Source: Alteromonas salexigens (GTDB lineage Bacteria; Pseudomonadota; Gammaproteobacteria; Enterobacterales; Alteromonadaceae). From it: a stretch of DNA of 64,000 bases. Position 1 is the stretch's first letter; every line of letters begins with the position of its first letter. The notes beneath the pieces were generated by a model, which worked only from the letters and a program-made list of their open reading frames with translations, did not search any database and was not told where the DNA came from. Location of the stretch: contig NZ_JAOTJC010000012.1 in the NCBI RefSeq assembly GCF_025628895.1, positions 1 to 64,000 on the forward strand, given 5' to 3'. The translations under genes and the position numbers were made by a program. Below, piece after piece: positions 38,606 through 47,987 of the stretch.

Positions 38606-38636
38606 AAAAAACGCCGCATCATGCGGCGTTTTTTTA
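38606..38636. terminator. Bidirectional terminator between mscS and the M48 protease gene
   Basis: Stem of A6-CGCCGCAT (38606-38619) and ATGCGGCG-T6 (38621-38634), with T-runs on both strands. It sits between two convergent genes, 20 bp past mscS and 11 bp past the protease stop. Confidence 0.9.
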
Positions 38637-38646
38637 ATTCAACTGG

Positions 38647-39444
38647 TTACCGGCAGTCCGGGCGTACTGAAGTATTGTTGTAATCCGCCAGGGCAGCAGA
38701 CATGTTGGCCTGCAAGTTATCTATGCGGGAATCCGGTGCCGGGTGGGTAGAAAGCAATTCAGGCGGCCGCTGGCCATTACTGGCAGCATCCATATTCTGC
38801 CACAGGTTCACCGACTGGCGAGGGTCGAAGCCGGCCTGCGCCATCAGTGTTAAGCCTATTAAGTCAGCTTCAGATTCATGAGTGCGACTGAACGGAAGCT
38901 GCACACCGACTTGTAAACCCAGACCAATGGCGGCCATTATTGGGGCAGTTTGTGAGACTTCATTTGCTGCAAGGACCTGGCCTACTGCCTGTGACCCCAT
39001 ATTGATAAGCGTACTCTGTGACATCCGCTCGTTACCATGCTCAGCAATAACATGGCCAATTTCGTGGCCGATAACCGCAGCTAACTGATGCTGGTTTTCT
39101 GCTATATCGAGCAAACCGGTATAAACCCCAATTTTACCGCCCGGCAATGCAAACGCATTCACCTGCTCGTCGTCAAAGACCACGACTTCCCACTGGCCGC
39201 TATACACTGTATTGGGCACTAATGCCGTTAATGAATCCGCAACGCACTCAACATACTGGTTTTGCACAGGCTTACGGGAGACCTGCAATTCTTCTTTCAT
39301 GCCGGCAAACGCCTGGTCGCCCATTTGATTCAGCTGTTGGTCAGAAAACAACAAGACCTGGTTGCGACCAGTGGGCGAGGTGGCACAGGCTGCCAGAGTA
39401 AGTGATACGGCCGCCACAATGGCCGTGGAGATCCTAAGTTTCAT
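38647..39444 (-). CDS. M48 family outer-membrane lipoprotein metalloprotease (LoiP/YcaL-like)
   Basis: A 265-residue lipoprotein protease; lipidation at Cys20 (TLAAC). The zinc site is HEIGH at 127-131 with the third ligand Glu in SEADLIGLTLMAQAGFD (about residue 190). Family members such as E. coli LoiP (YggG, 252 aa) and BepA act in outer-membrane quality control. It lacks the TPR domain of BepA, so it is LoiP/YcaL-like. Apparently monocistronic. Confidence 0.9.
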   Translation of the reverse strand: MKLRISTAIVAAVSLTLAACATSPTGRNQVLLFSDQQLNQMGDQAFAGMKEELQVSRKPVQNQYVECVADSLTALVPNTVYSGQWEVVVFDDEQVNAFALPGGKIGVYTGLLDIAENQHQLAAVIGHEIGHVIAEHGNERMSQSTLINMGSQAVGQVLAANEVSQTAPIMAAIGLGLQVGVQLPFSRTHESEADLIGLTLMAQAGFDPRQSVNLWQNMDAASNGQRPPELLSTHPAPDSRIDNLQANMSAALADYNNTSVRPDCR

Positions 39445-39746
39445 ACTGTTTCCTTTTCCTTGACAGTGAACGGGGTAGAAGTCGCCCCGTCTGATTATAC
39501 GATATTGCCAGCCCCCGTGAGGCCGGTCATCAACTAAATATATTCTGTATACCGTCAGAGGTCTTTAAGTGATCATTGAGCCGGCAGCGCAAGTGTCTTG
39601 TGGATGCAGGGCATAAGCCAGCATAAAACTGTAAAAGAAACATACACTTCGACTCCTCCCCAATATCTGTATAAGATTAATTCGTTAAGGTTATATTCAG
39701 ATAACACGCTGCACTGTTAGCGGCAGAGCAGCATTTGGGAATGATT
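39445..39746. other. Divergent intergenic region
   Basis: 302 bp between the divergent M48 protease and glycine-rich lipoprotein genes. A small hairpin ACGGGG/CCCCGT (39470-39475 with 39485-39490) lies in the protease leader. No further site is convincing. GGGA stands 6 nt before the lipoprotein ATG. Confidence 0.4.
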
Positions 39747-40265
39747 ATGAAAGGGTTATCACGCGTCGCGCCAGCTTTGGCTATGGCACTCGCTGTTTTA
39801 GTAAGCGGGTGCGCCAGTCATCAGGGCTTGCCTGAAAATGCAAAAAATCAGTTTGTCACTGAGTTTTATGCTTATGTTGGTCACGTCAGGGAAGTGCAGT
39901 TCGAATCCTATGTGCCTGAGGCCTCGGTATTTGGCGCCGCCGCGGGGGCAATCCAGAGTGTAAACGATACCGAGCACATGTTTGCTGCTGCAATTATCGG
40001 TGGCGCGCTTGCCGGGCTGGTTACTGCTATCGCCGAAGGCGATCGTACCGGTTACGAGTATTCGCTCCACGCAGTGGACGGCGACCGCGTTCTGGTATTA
40101 GTTGAAGATAAAACTGCCCTGCAGGGCGAATGTGTACTGGTGCGTGTGGCTGGCGATGTCTATCTGCATCCGGTGGCCGACGAAGCGTGCCGCAATCCAT
40201 ACCCTTATGACTACCAAAGCGTACCCTACGGCGACAATCCTGCCCCAACGGCTGGGGAAATCTAG
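39747..40265 (+). CDS. Glycine-zipper outer-membrane lipoprotein, unknown
   Basis: A 172-residue lipoprotein (lipobox V-S-G-C, Cys22). The segment ASVFGAAAGAIQS and the later AAAIIGGALAGLVTAIAEGDRTGYEYS (about 86-112) have the Gly/Ala pattern of glycine-zipper (SlyB/Rick_17kDa-like) proteins, followed by a beta-rich C-terminal part with VLVEDKTALQGECVLVRVAGDVYLHPV. SlyB stabilises the outer membrane; a similar role is inference. I start at 39747, with GGGA 6 nt upstream, over the TTG at 39735. Confidence 0.75.
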   Translation: MKGLSRVAPALAMALAVLVSGCASHQGLPENAKNQFVTEFYAYVGHVREVQFESYVPEASVFGAAAGAIQSVNDTEHMFAAAIIGGALAGLVTAIAEGDRTGYEYSLHAVDGDRVLVLVEDKTALQGECVLVRVAGDVYLHPVADEACRNPYPYDYQSVPYGDNPAPTAGEI

Positions 40266-40494
40266 CGGCAGAGGGGCTAATTCATGGAGGTGAAAGCCGT
40301 AAAGTGCAGCGTTATATAGCCAGTCAAACAGGGTAAATTTTGGGCTTTGCTAATTTAATCTTTGTGTCATAAACTGGCTCTACATTGGAAGGGTATAAAG
40401 GTGAGAAAACACCTTGTACCGACTCTACCGCTGTCAATAATCGTTGCTGTGGTTAGATGAATCAAGAAAAACGAAAATTGAAAAAGGAAAGCAC

Positions 40495-42303
40495 ATGGCC
40501 ACCCACAACAAGTTTAAGTATGGAATTCTCGCATTACTCGTCTCTGCTACCTTAGCCGGGTGTGGCCTGGACGGCGACGATGGCGAAGCAGGTGATCCCG
40601 GCGCGCAGGGCCCTCAGGGAGAACAAGGTGAACCGGGCGCCGATGGTCAGGACGGCCAGGATGGTCAGGATGCATCGCTGGGTGTCCAACTGGACTTGGT
40701 CGCCCGGAGTTTTCTGGGGGCGTTGAATGCGGCAGAAATCGTACAGTATCATGCTGCTACGCAAACGATTTATGCCACTAACGGGAATGGAAACCGTATT
40801 GCCGTTATCGATGCCACGACGATCCCCACTGAGGCAATGGACGATCCCATCAACACCACGAACCTGAATGGTACGGGGTTTGAGCTGCCAGCAGAAGTTG
40901 ATGGGGTAGCGTTAGGTAGTGTTACCAGTATTGCCGTGTATGGTGATCTGATGGCGGTGGCCATGCCTGCAGCAACGAAAACCGATAATGGCTATGTGCT
41001 TTTCTACAACGGCTTAGACGCTATTGCGCCGGTTTTTCTGGACTCGGTAGAAGTAGGTGCAATGCCCGATATGGTAACTTTCACGCCGGATGGCGGTAAG
41101 GTATTGGTAGCGAACGAAGGTGAGCCCAGTGATGACTATACGGTAGACCCGGAAGGTTCAGTTTCTGTTATCGACATTCTTGCCAGTAACGAACCTGCGG
41201 AAGCAGCGGCATCAGTAACCTTTGAAGGTCTGAATGGTACAGAAGCAGAGTTAATGGCACAGGGAATGATGTTCCCTAATCCTTCTGGCCGCACCATTAA
41301 CGGGGTGGAAATTGCCACTACTGTGGCCCAGGATTTGGAGCCGGAATATATTTCTGCCTCAAATGATACTGCTTATGTGACGCTTCAGGAAAATAACGGC
41401 GTTGCGATTATCGACCTGGAAGATCTCACTGTAGAAGTGATTGGTCTGGGCGTGAAAAACTGGAGTGAGTTTGCCATTGATGCGCAGGAAAATGGCGCAG
41501 TTAGTTTCGACACTTACGAAGGCCTGTACGGTGTTTATCAGCCGGATGCTATTTCTTATTACAGCTGGAAAGACGCTACTTTCCTGATTACCGCCAACGA
41601 AGGGGATGCCCGCGAATACATGTTTTCAGCCGCAGATGAAACTGCCTGCGCTGATGCGGGTGGTCTGGCCTTCGTTGATGGCGATTGTCTGGCTTATACC
41701 GATGAAACCACTATCGGTGATCTGACCGCGGAAAGCGGCACTGCCCTGGCGGAGCTGAAAGTCTCTGGTGATATCGATGATCTTCGCGTGACCACCGCTA
41801 TGGGTGATGCAGACGGGGATGCGGAGTACGACGCAGCATACGCGTATGGTGGCCGTTCATTCACTATCTGGGATCAAAACGGTATGGTGGTATTTGATTC
41901 CGGGGATGACCTGGAGCGTATTTCTGCCTCGGTACATGGTAATCAGTTCAATAACGATGATGCGGTGAATGAAGGCGACTCTCGCTCTGAAAATAAAGGT
42001 CCAGAGCCTGAAGCAGTGACTGTTGGCACCATCGGTAATCGTACCTATGCATTTGTGGCTACTGAGCGGATGGGTGGTATATTCGTATACGATATTACTA
42101 ACCCCTATGACGTTAAATTTGCTGACTATGCCATTAACCGTAACCTGACCGAAGGGCTCAGCGTGAATGATGTCATTGGTGATTTGGCGCCAGAAAGCCT
42201 GGTTTTCGTGAGCGCTGAAAACAGTGCCAGCGGTATGCCGCTGCTGATAGTGGGCAATGAAATCAGTGGTACTGTGTCAGTGTGGCAAATTTCTACAAAC
42301 TAA
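40495..42303 (+). CDS. Choice-of-anchor I lipoprotein with collagen-like tract
   Basis: A 602-residue exported lipoprotein (Cys23 in LAGC). Residues about 24-58 are a Gly-X-Y repeat (GDPGAQGPQGEQGEPGADGQ, then GQDGQDGQD), a short collagen-like stalk. The rest (about 65-602) matches the choice-of-anchor I beta-propeller domain, with repeated blades: TPDGGKVLVANEGEPSDD, FLITANEGDAREY, TAMGDADGDAEYDAAYAYGGRSFTIWD and GPEPEAVTVGTIGNRTYAFVATER. Such proteins are often annotated as alkaline-phosphatase-like without proof. Start at 40495 has AAAGGAAA upstream. Single gene with a strong terminator. Confidence 0.85.
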   Translation: MATHNKFKYGILALLVSATLAGCGLDGDDGEAGDPGAQGPQGEQGEPGADGQDGQDGQDASLGVQLDLVARSFLGALNAAEIVQYHAATQTIYATNGNGNRIAVIDATTIPTEAMDDPINTTNLNGTGFELPAEVDGVALGSVTSIAVYGDLMAVAMPAATKTDNGYVLFYNGLDAIAPVFLDSVEVGAMPDMVTFTPDGGKVLVANEGEPSDDYTVDPEGSVSVIDILASNEPAEAAASVTFEGLNGTEAELMAQGMMFPNPSGRTINGVEIATTVAQDLEPEYISASNDTAYVTLQENNGVAIIDLEDLTVEVIGLGVKNWSEFAIDAQENGAVSFDTYEGLYGVYQPDAISYYSWKDATFLITANEGDAREYMFSAADETACADAGGLAFVDGDCLAYTDETTIGDLTAESGTALAELKVSGDIDDLRVTTAMGDADGDAEYDAAYAYGGRSFTIWDQNGMVVFDSGDDLERISASVHGNQFNNDDAVNEGDSRSENKGPEPEAVTVGTIGNRTYAFVATERMGGIFVYDITNPYDVKFADYAINRNLTEGLSVNDVIGDLAPESLVFVSAENSASGMPLLIVGNEISGTVSVWQISTN

Positions 42304-42326
42304 TCGGTTATTTATTGACTGATGTT

Positions 42327-42354
42327 AAAACGGCGCCCTCGGGCGCCGTTTTTT
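42327..42354 (+). terminator. Rho-independent terminator of the choice-of-anchor I gene
   Basis: A 12-bp stem (42327-42338 with 42341-42352) with TC loop and a T-run on the plus strand, 24 bp after the stop codon. Confidence 0.92.
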
Positions 42355-42402
42355 GTTTCATGACTTTTATGATCTAACAAGCTAAGCTAGGCAGAATTAA
42401 AC

Positions 42403-42452
42403 GGGGCAGGCGCCCCGGGGCAGTTCACTCGCCCCGGGTAGCACACTGCCCC
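42403..42452 (+). other. GC-rich structured leader before the KAS III gene
   Basis: GGGGCAG (42403-42409) can pair with CTGCCCC (42446-42452), enclosing CGCCCCGGG at 42411-42419 and again at 42430-42438 (19 bp apart). It lies 28 bp before the gene start and could fold into alternative hairpins. No known riboswitch class is recognised. Confidence 0.45.
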
Positions 42453-42479
42453 TGATGTTCAAATATGAAGAGTAAGTAG

Positions 42480-43607
42480 ATGTCGCAACAGATCGTTATC
42501 AGTGGGGTAGGGGTATGGACGCCCGAGCACCGAATTACTAACCAGGAACTGGTGGAAAGTTACAATGCGTGGGCAGATGACTACAACCAAACCCATAGCG
42601 AGGCTATCGACGCAGGTGAGCTTGAGGCTAAGCCGCATTCCAGTGCTGAGTTTATAGAAAAAGCGTCAGGCATAAAGCAGCGCTACATTTACCAGAAAGA
42701 AGGGGCGCTCGATATCAAGCGCATGCGCCCGGCGATAAAAGAGAGAGCCGACGATCAACTCTCTCACCAGGCAGAAATTGCAGTTGAGGCAGCGAAAAAG
42801 GCCCTGGCAGAAGCCAATAAGGATGCCTCTGAGGTAGATGCAGTCATTGTCTCCTGTGCTTACACGCAGCGCGCGTATCCGGCCATTGCTATTGAAGTGC
42901 AGGAGTCGCTGGGCATCGAAGGGTTCGCATTTGACATGCTGGTGGCATGTTCTGCGGCGACGTTCGGGATGCACCGTGCGTATGAAATGCTGCACGCCGG
43001 CAATGCGCGCTGTGTATTGGTGATTAATCCTGAGCTGGTGTCACCGCAAATTAATTACACCGACCGCGACAGCCATTTCATATTTGGTGACGTGGCCACG
43101 GCAACCGTACTCGAACATGCAGAAACTGCCCGCGCAGAACACGTATACGACATACTCAGTACCAAAGCTGTAACCAAATTTTCCAGTAATATCCGCTCAA
43201 ACTTTGGTTATATGACCCGCGCACAGGACGTCGATCCCTATGGCCCGGACAAGCTGTTCCATCAGGCCGGACGCAAGGTGTTTAAAGAAGTATGCCCTAT
43301 GGCGGCAGAGCATATCGCCGAACACATTGCCCGTCATGCCCTTGAGGCAAGTGACATCAGACGCTGGTGGTTACATCAGGCTAATATCAATATGAACACC
43401 CTGATTTGCAAACGACTGTTAGGTCGTGATGCCAATGCGGATGAAGCACCCATCGTGTTAGATGAATATGCTAATACGGCGTCAGCCGGTTCAGTCATTG
43501 CCTTTGCTCTGCACCACAAAGATTTGCAAGCGGGTGATCACGGGGTGTTGTGTTCGTTTGGAGCGGGCTATTCCATAGGCAGCCTGGTGATCAAAAAACG
43601 GGGTTAG
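42480..43607 (+). CDS. Beta-ketoacyl-ACP synthase III-like thiolase-fold enzyme
   Basis: A 375-residue condensing enzyme of the KAS III/FabH group. The active-site triad is Cys157 (MLVACSAATFG), His299 (WWLHQANINM) and Asn332 (EYANTASAGS). It is longer than FabH (317 aa) because of an insertion of about 50 residues near 30-85. Whether it starts fatty acids, or makes a specialised ketoacyl or hydrocarbon product (OleA-like), cannot be told by eye. It lies 29 bp before prsK and may be cotranscribed. Confidence 0.85.
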   Translation: MSQQIVISGVGVWTPEHRITNQELVESYNAWADDYNQTHSEAIDAGELEAKPHSSAEFIEKASGIKQRYIYQKEGALDIKRMRPAIKERADDQLSHQAEIAVEAAKKALAEANKDASEVDAVIVSCAYTQRAYPAIAIEVQESLGIEGFAFDMLVACSAATFGMHRAYEMLHAGNARCVLVINPELVSPQINYTDRDSHFIFGDVATATVLEHAETARAEHVYDILSTKAVTKFSSNIRSNFGYMTRAQDVDPYGPDKLFHQAGRKVFKEVCPMAAEHIAEHIARHALEASDIRRWWLHQANINMNTLICKRLLGRDANADEAPIVLDEYANTASAGSVIAFALHHKDLQAGDHGVLCSFGAGYSIGSLVIKKRG

Positions 43608-43636
43608 CAGCAGAAACGCAGTAAATAGGGACGAAC

Positions 43637-45664
43637 ATGATTGCGGATATCGGCTACGGACTAAACAGCCTGGCATACCTGGTGTTATTACTGTTATTGC
43701 TCACAGTAAGAAAATCGGGGTTGGCTAAATACCTGTTAATGCTTGCGACTATGGCCACGCTGGCGTGGTCATTGAGCATGCTGTCGGTATTACGCGGGCC
43801 GATGACCCTCAACTGGTTGCTAACCGCAGATGCGGGCAAGCAGCTGGTGTGGCTGCTGTTTATCGCCAGCTGTTTGCGGGACGATTTCACCGATATCTGG
43901 CAGGTGCTGAAACAGCCGGTGACGGGATTTATCTTATTGCCCCCCCTGGTTACGTTGATAGCACCCGCTATTCTCCCTGTAGACCCCTCCCTGAGATACT
44001 TAGCCAATACGATTTTGGCGCTGGAAGCGTTGATACTGCTAGAAGTTATGTTCCGCCAGACCGGCGGGAACCAGTGGGCATTTAAACCGCTGGTACTGTA
44101 TCTGGGCGCTACCCAGCTGTTCGAGTTTGTGACCTATGCAAACGCGACCATGGTAGACCAGATAGAGGTTGGGTATATCGCCGCGCGCGGTTTTATATAC
44201 CTGTTACTTATGCCGTTATTGATAGTAGCCATACGCCGGATCAAACACTGGGGGGTGGATATCTTCATCTCCAGGGACGTGGTGTTACACAGTTCACTAT
44301 TACTAGTGGCTGGAGCCTATCTGTTTGTGATGGCAATGATAGGGTATGTCATTAACTATTTAGGCGGAAGCTGGGGCGCGACCGTTCAAATAATCCTGAT
44401 AGCACTTTCGTTAGTGTTGTTGGCTACCCTGGTTTTATCGAATGCTTTTCGCACCAAAATAAAAGTCTTTATTACCAAGCACTTTTTCGCCAATCAATAT
44501 GATTATCGTGTTGAATGGGTGAAGCTAACCAAAGCGCTTTCCTCACCTTCCAGCGACCCTGCCACCGTATATCAGCATGCCTTAGAGGGGGTTCTGAATG
44601 CGATTGGCTATGACACCGGACGGCTGGTGAAGGTCATCAATGGTAAGTGGGAGCAGGTGGCCACCGTAAATGCCCCGGCATTATCACCCGGGGAGCAACA
44701 GACACTGACAGCGCTGGCCCCTTATTGTGAGCAGACATCCTGGCTAATTGACATTGAAGAGTTTCAGAATAAGCCGTTTACTTATAATGGTCTGACACTT
44801 GACAGACAGCTTATAGAGGACTGCGCTTTCCAGTTAGCGCTACCATTTTTCAGGGATGAAAAAGTGTGGGGGTTTGCACTGTTGAAAGCTGTGGATCGCG
44901 AAGATGTATCGCTGAACTGGGAAGTAAGAGACTATCTGACGGCAGTCACTGATCAGGTTGCGACCTTTGTCTATCACCATGAAGCGGCGCGGGCCGTAGC
45001 GGAGAATGCTCAGTTTGCCGCTTTCAATCGCATGTCCGCATTCGTGTTGCATGACCTGAAAAATGTGTTGGCGCAAATTGACCTGATTCTGGCAAATGCC
45101 GATAAGCACAAACATAATCCTGAGTTCATTGAGGACACGTTTGAGACGCTGCATCACACTAAAGCTCGTATGGACAAAATGTTGCGTCAGCTGACTGAAA
45201 AAAAGGTCGATGAGGCGCGACGGGATGAAGCACATCTGCTTTCAAAACTCATACAGCACGTAATTGATAATCGTTGCCAGAGTTATAAGCCGGTACCTGT
45301 ACTACAATCTCAGGAGGAGTCTGCCGTAGTCGTAGATCCTGAGAAGCTGTCTAACGTAATGTACCATCTGATAAGCAATGCCCAGCAGGCCACCTCAGAC
45401 AATGGCCGTGTAGAAGTGGTGTTGTATGTAGATGCAATCAATAAGCGCCAGCTGGTACTAATTGAAGACGACGGCTGTGGTATGGATCAAGAATTTATCA
45501 ATCATCGCCTGTTTACCCCGTTTGACACCACCAAAGGCAATGCCGGTATGGGGATAGGGGCGTATGATGCAAAAAATTATATGGAGTCGATAGGCGGGAA
45601 CTTATCAGTCCAGAGCGAGCCCGGAAAGGGCTCCTGCTTTACACTGACGTTTCCGTTAACATAG
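43637..45664 (+). CDS. prsK: XrtA/PEP-CTERM system histidine kinase PrsK
   Basis: A 675-residue sensor kinase. About eight hydrophobic helices fill residues 5-270, followed by a GAF-like domain (about 300-455) and the kinase core. The phosphoacceptor is His472 in FVLHDLKNVLAQ; N-box is ISNAQQATSDNGR, G1 is EDDGCGMDQEF and G2 is GMGIGAYDAKNY. This architecture matches PrsK of the exosortase XrtA (PEP-CTERM) system, where it pairs with PrsR to control exopolysaccharide and PEP-CTERM genes. The partner gene follows in 47 bp. Confidence 0.88.
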   Translation: MIADIGYGLNSLAYLVLLLLLLTVRKSGLAKYLLMLATMATLAWSLSMLSVLRGPMTLNWLLTADAGKQLVWLLFIASCLRDDFTDIWQVLKQPVTGFILLPPLVTLIAPAILPVDPSLRYLANTILALEALILLEVMFRQTGGNQWAFKPLVLYLGATQLFEFVTYANATMVDQIEVGYIAARGFIYLLLMPLLIVAIRRIKHWGVDIFISRDVVLHSSLLLVAGAYLFVMAMIGYVINYLGGSWGATVQIILIALSLVLLATLVLSNAFRTKIKVFITKHFFANQYDYRVEWVKLTKALSSPSSDPATVYQHALEGVLNAIGYDTGRLVKVINGKWEQVATVNAPALSPGEQQTLTALAPYCEQTSWLIDIEEFQNKPFTYNGLTLDRQLIEDCAFQLALPFFRDEKVWGFALLKAVDREDVSLNWEVRDYLTAVTDQVATFVYHHEAARAVAENAQFAAFNRMSAFVLHDLKNVLAQIDLILANADKHKHNPEFIEDTFETLHHTKARMDKMLRQLTEKKVDEARRDEAHLLSKLIQHVIDNRCQSYKPVPVLQSQEESAVVVDPEKLSNVMYHLISNAQQATSDNGRVEVVLYVDAINKRQLVLIEDDGCGMDQEFINHRLFTPFDTTKGNAGMGIGAYDAKNYMESIGGNLSVQSEPGKGSCFTLTFPLT

Positions 45665-45711
45665 TAATGCCCGCACGGAATAATAACAGCATATAACACT
45701 GGAAGATGCGC

Positions 45712-47073
45712 ATGACAGATACCGTTCTGGTTGTCGATGACGACCTGGGAATTCAGAAGCAACTGAAATGGAGCCTCACCGATTACGACGTGGTATTCGC
45801 GGATGATCGCAGCTCCGCCATTGCACAGTTACGTCGTCACGAGCCTAAGGTAGTGACGCTGGATCTTGGGTTACCACCCGATCCCGCCAACGCGTCGGAA
45901 GGATTAATGGCGCTGGAGGAAATAATTGCACTGGCGCCCCGCACCAAGGTGATAGTGGTTACCGGTAATAACGATAAAGAAAACGCGCTACGGGCCATCG
46001 ATCTGGGTGCCTATGATTTCTATCAAAAGCCTATTGACTCTGACACCATCAAGTTGTTAATCAACCGGGCCCTCAACCTGGCGAAGCTGGAACAGGAAAA
46101 CCGGGTGCTGGCCAAAACCAGGCCAGGGATGGGGCGTATTATCGGCAACAGTGATGCCATTCAGGCGGTGGTGCGCAAGGCCGAAAAAATTGCCGGTACT
46201 GACATCAGCACGCTACTGCTGGGAGAGAGTGGTACGGGTAAAGAAGTGTTTGCCCGCAGTATCCACGAACACAGCCCCCGCAAGGATAAGCCCTTTGTGG
46301 CAATCAACTGCGCCAGTATTCCCGAGAATTTGCTGGAAAGTGAATTGTTTGGCTATGAAAAAGGCGCCTTTACCGGCGCCAACAAAACCACCCTGGGGAA
46401 AATTGAAACGGCTCAGGGCGGCACGCTGTTTCTCGATGAAATTGGTGATATGCCCATAGGTCTGCAAGCAAAAATGCTGCGTTTCCTGCAAGAGCGGGTT
46501 ATCGAGCGGGTTGGCGGGCGAAATGAGATACCCGTGGATATTCGGGTGATCTGTGCCACGCACCGGGACTTACAAAGCATGGTTGCCGAAGAAAGCTTCC
46601 GGGAAGATTTATATTACCGGATTGGAGAAATACCAATCCATATCCCGCCACTGCGTGACCGCGACCAGGACATCATCCTGTTGGCAAGAACCTTTCTTAA
46701 TATGTACCGGGAAGAGTTTAATGCCAAGGCCAAGTCGTTTTCAGACAGCGCCGTACAAGCCATGCTGGCACACAAATGGCCCGGTAACATACGGGAAATG
46801 CAGAACAAGCTAAAATCAGCCGTGATCATGGCAGAAGGCACGGTGGTGCAGGCAGATGATCTTGGCCTGACGGCGGTCGCCGGCAATGCTGAGCCCGAAA
46901 CGCTGAACTTGCGTGAAGTGCGTGAACTGGCAGAAAGCCGTGCTATTCGAAAAGCGTATCAGAACGCAGGCAAGAATATGTCGAAAACAGCCGAGTTGCT
47001 TGGCGTCACCCGACCGACGCTGTACTCGCTAATCGACAAATATCAAATGGAAGATATAAAGACTGGCACCTAG
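45712..47073 (+). CDS. prsR: Sigma-54-dependent response regulator PrsR
   Basis: A 453-residue NtrC-class activator. The receiver domain (about 5-125) has phosphoacceptor Asp in VVTLDLGLPPD. The AAA+ domain (about 145-380) has Walker A LLLGESGTGKEVFARSI, the sigma-54 contact loop YEKGAFTGANKTT, and Walker B GGTLFLDEIGDMPIG. A Fis-type helix-turn-helix lies at the end (SKTAELLGVTRPTLYSLIDKY). With PrsK it forms the PEP-CTERM two-component system. Start at 45712 (GGAAG 6 nt upstream) rather than 45706. Confidence 0.9.
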   Translation: MTDTVLVVDDDLGIQKQLKWSLTDYDVVFADDRSSAIAQLRRHEPKVVTLDLGLPPDPANASEGLMALEEIIALAPRTKVIVVTGNNDKENALRAIDLGAYDFYQKPIDSDTIKLLINRALNLAKLEQENRVLAKTRPGMGRIIGNSDAIQAVVRKAEKIAGTDISTLLLGESGTGKEVFARSIHEHSPRKDKPFVAINCASIPENLLESELFGYEKGAFTGANKTTLGKIETAQGGTLFLDEIGDMPIGLQAKMLRFLQERVIERVGGRNEIPVDIRVICATHRDLQSMVAEESFREDLYYRIGEIPIHIPPLRDRDQDIILLARTFLNMYREEFNAKAKSFSDSAVQAMLAHKWPGNIREMQNKLKSAVIMAEGTVVQADDLGLTAVAGNAEPETLNLREVRELAESRAIRKAYQNAGKNMSKTAELLGVTRPTLYSLIDKYQMEDIKTGT

Positions 47074-47214
47074 CGTTAACTATGCGCATTGCTGCCACAG
47101 TAACCTCCGGCTACGCGTTGCTGCGCCGGACGTGACAGCCCACGGTGGCTGCAGTGAATTTATGACGGCAGGTTTCCATGGTGGACACCCGCCCCCAACC
47201 GAAAGGATAGTACG

Positions 47215-47955
47215 ATGACAGAAGAGCGATTTCCAAATCAGGAAGGTAAGCAGGTTCCTGATGTAACCTTTGCCGTACGTGAGGGCGACGACTGGGTCAG
47301 CAAAACAACTAAAGAACTGTTTGATGGTAAGACCGTGGTCGTCTTTTCGTTACCCGGCGCATTCACACCCACCTGCTCCTCCACTCACCTGCCACGCTAC
47401 AACGAACTGGCCAAGGTATTTAAAAAGCACGGCGTCGACGATATCTTGTGTGTATCGGTTAACGACACCTTTGTAATGAATGCCTGGGGCATGAACCAGG
47501 AAGCCTCCAATATTACCCTGCTGCCAGACGGCAACGGTGAATTCACCGAAGGCATGGGCATGCTGGTAGATAAATCCGAGCTGGGCTTCGGTAAACGCAG
47601 CTGGCGCTATTCCATGCTGGTGAAAGACGGCGTGGTAGACAAGATGTTTATCGAACCTGATTTACCCGGCGACCCGTTTGAAGTATCTGATGCAGACACC
47701 ATGCTTAATTACATTGCACCGGATGCCGAAGTACATGAGTCGGTATCGGTGATCACCAAGCCGGGCTGCCCTCACTGTGCGCGAGCTAAAACCCTGTTGA
47801 GTGAAAAGGGCATCGATTTTGAAGAAGTCATCTTGGGGCGCGATGCCACGCTGACATCACTGACGGCGATCAGTGGCCGTTCAACGGTGCCGCAAGTGTT
47901 CATGGGTGGTAAGCACATCGGTGGTGCCGACGACCTGGAAAAATACTTCGGTTAA
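47215..47955 (+). CDS. Peroxiredoxin-glutaredoxin fusion (PGdx)
   Basis: A 246-residue hybrid. The N-terminal Prx5-type domain (about 1-165) has the peroxidatic Cys54 in [14 protein letters not shown], and the C-terminal glutaredoxin (about 172-246) has the C-P-H-C site at Cys185/Cys188. Like the Haemophilus hybrid (241 aa), it should reduce peroxides using glutathione through its own glutaredoxin. AAAGGAT precedes the ATG. It stands alone after prsR. Confidence 0.94.
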   Translation: MTEERFPNQEGKQVPDVTFAVREGDDWVSKTTKELFDGKTVVVFSLPGAFTPTCSSTHLPRYNELAKVFKKHGVDDILCVSVNDTFVMNAWGMNQEASNITLLPDGNGEFTEGMGMLVDKSELGFGKRSWRYSMLVKDGVVDKMFIEPDLPGDPFEVSDADTMLNYIAPDAEVHESVSVITKPGCPHCARAKTLLSEKGIDFEEVILGRDATLTSLTAISGRSTVPQVFMGGKHIGGADDLEKYFG

Positions 47956-47961
47956 TTTGTG

Positions 47962-47987
47962 GGTCGCTGCACCTAGGTGCAGCGACC
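47962..47987. repeat. 26-bp perfect palindrome after the Prx-Grx gene
   Basis: Positions 47962-47974 are the exact reverse complement of 47975-47987. It lies 6 bp after the stop and has no clear T-run following (the next bases are ACTGCTGCG), so it may be a weak terminator or a protein site. Confidence 0.6.

Noticed and set aside
40362-40378. Possible Pho box half-site (GTGTCAT-AAA-CTGGCTC) before the choice-of-anchor I gene
   Set aside because: Only one 7-bp half is good; the second half matches 4 of 7 and the spacing is 3 instead of 4 bp. Not enough to call PhoB control.
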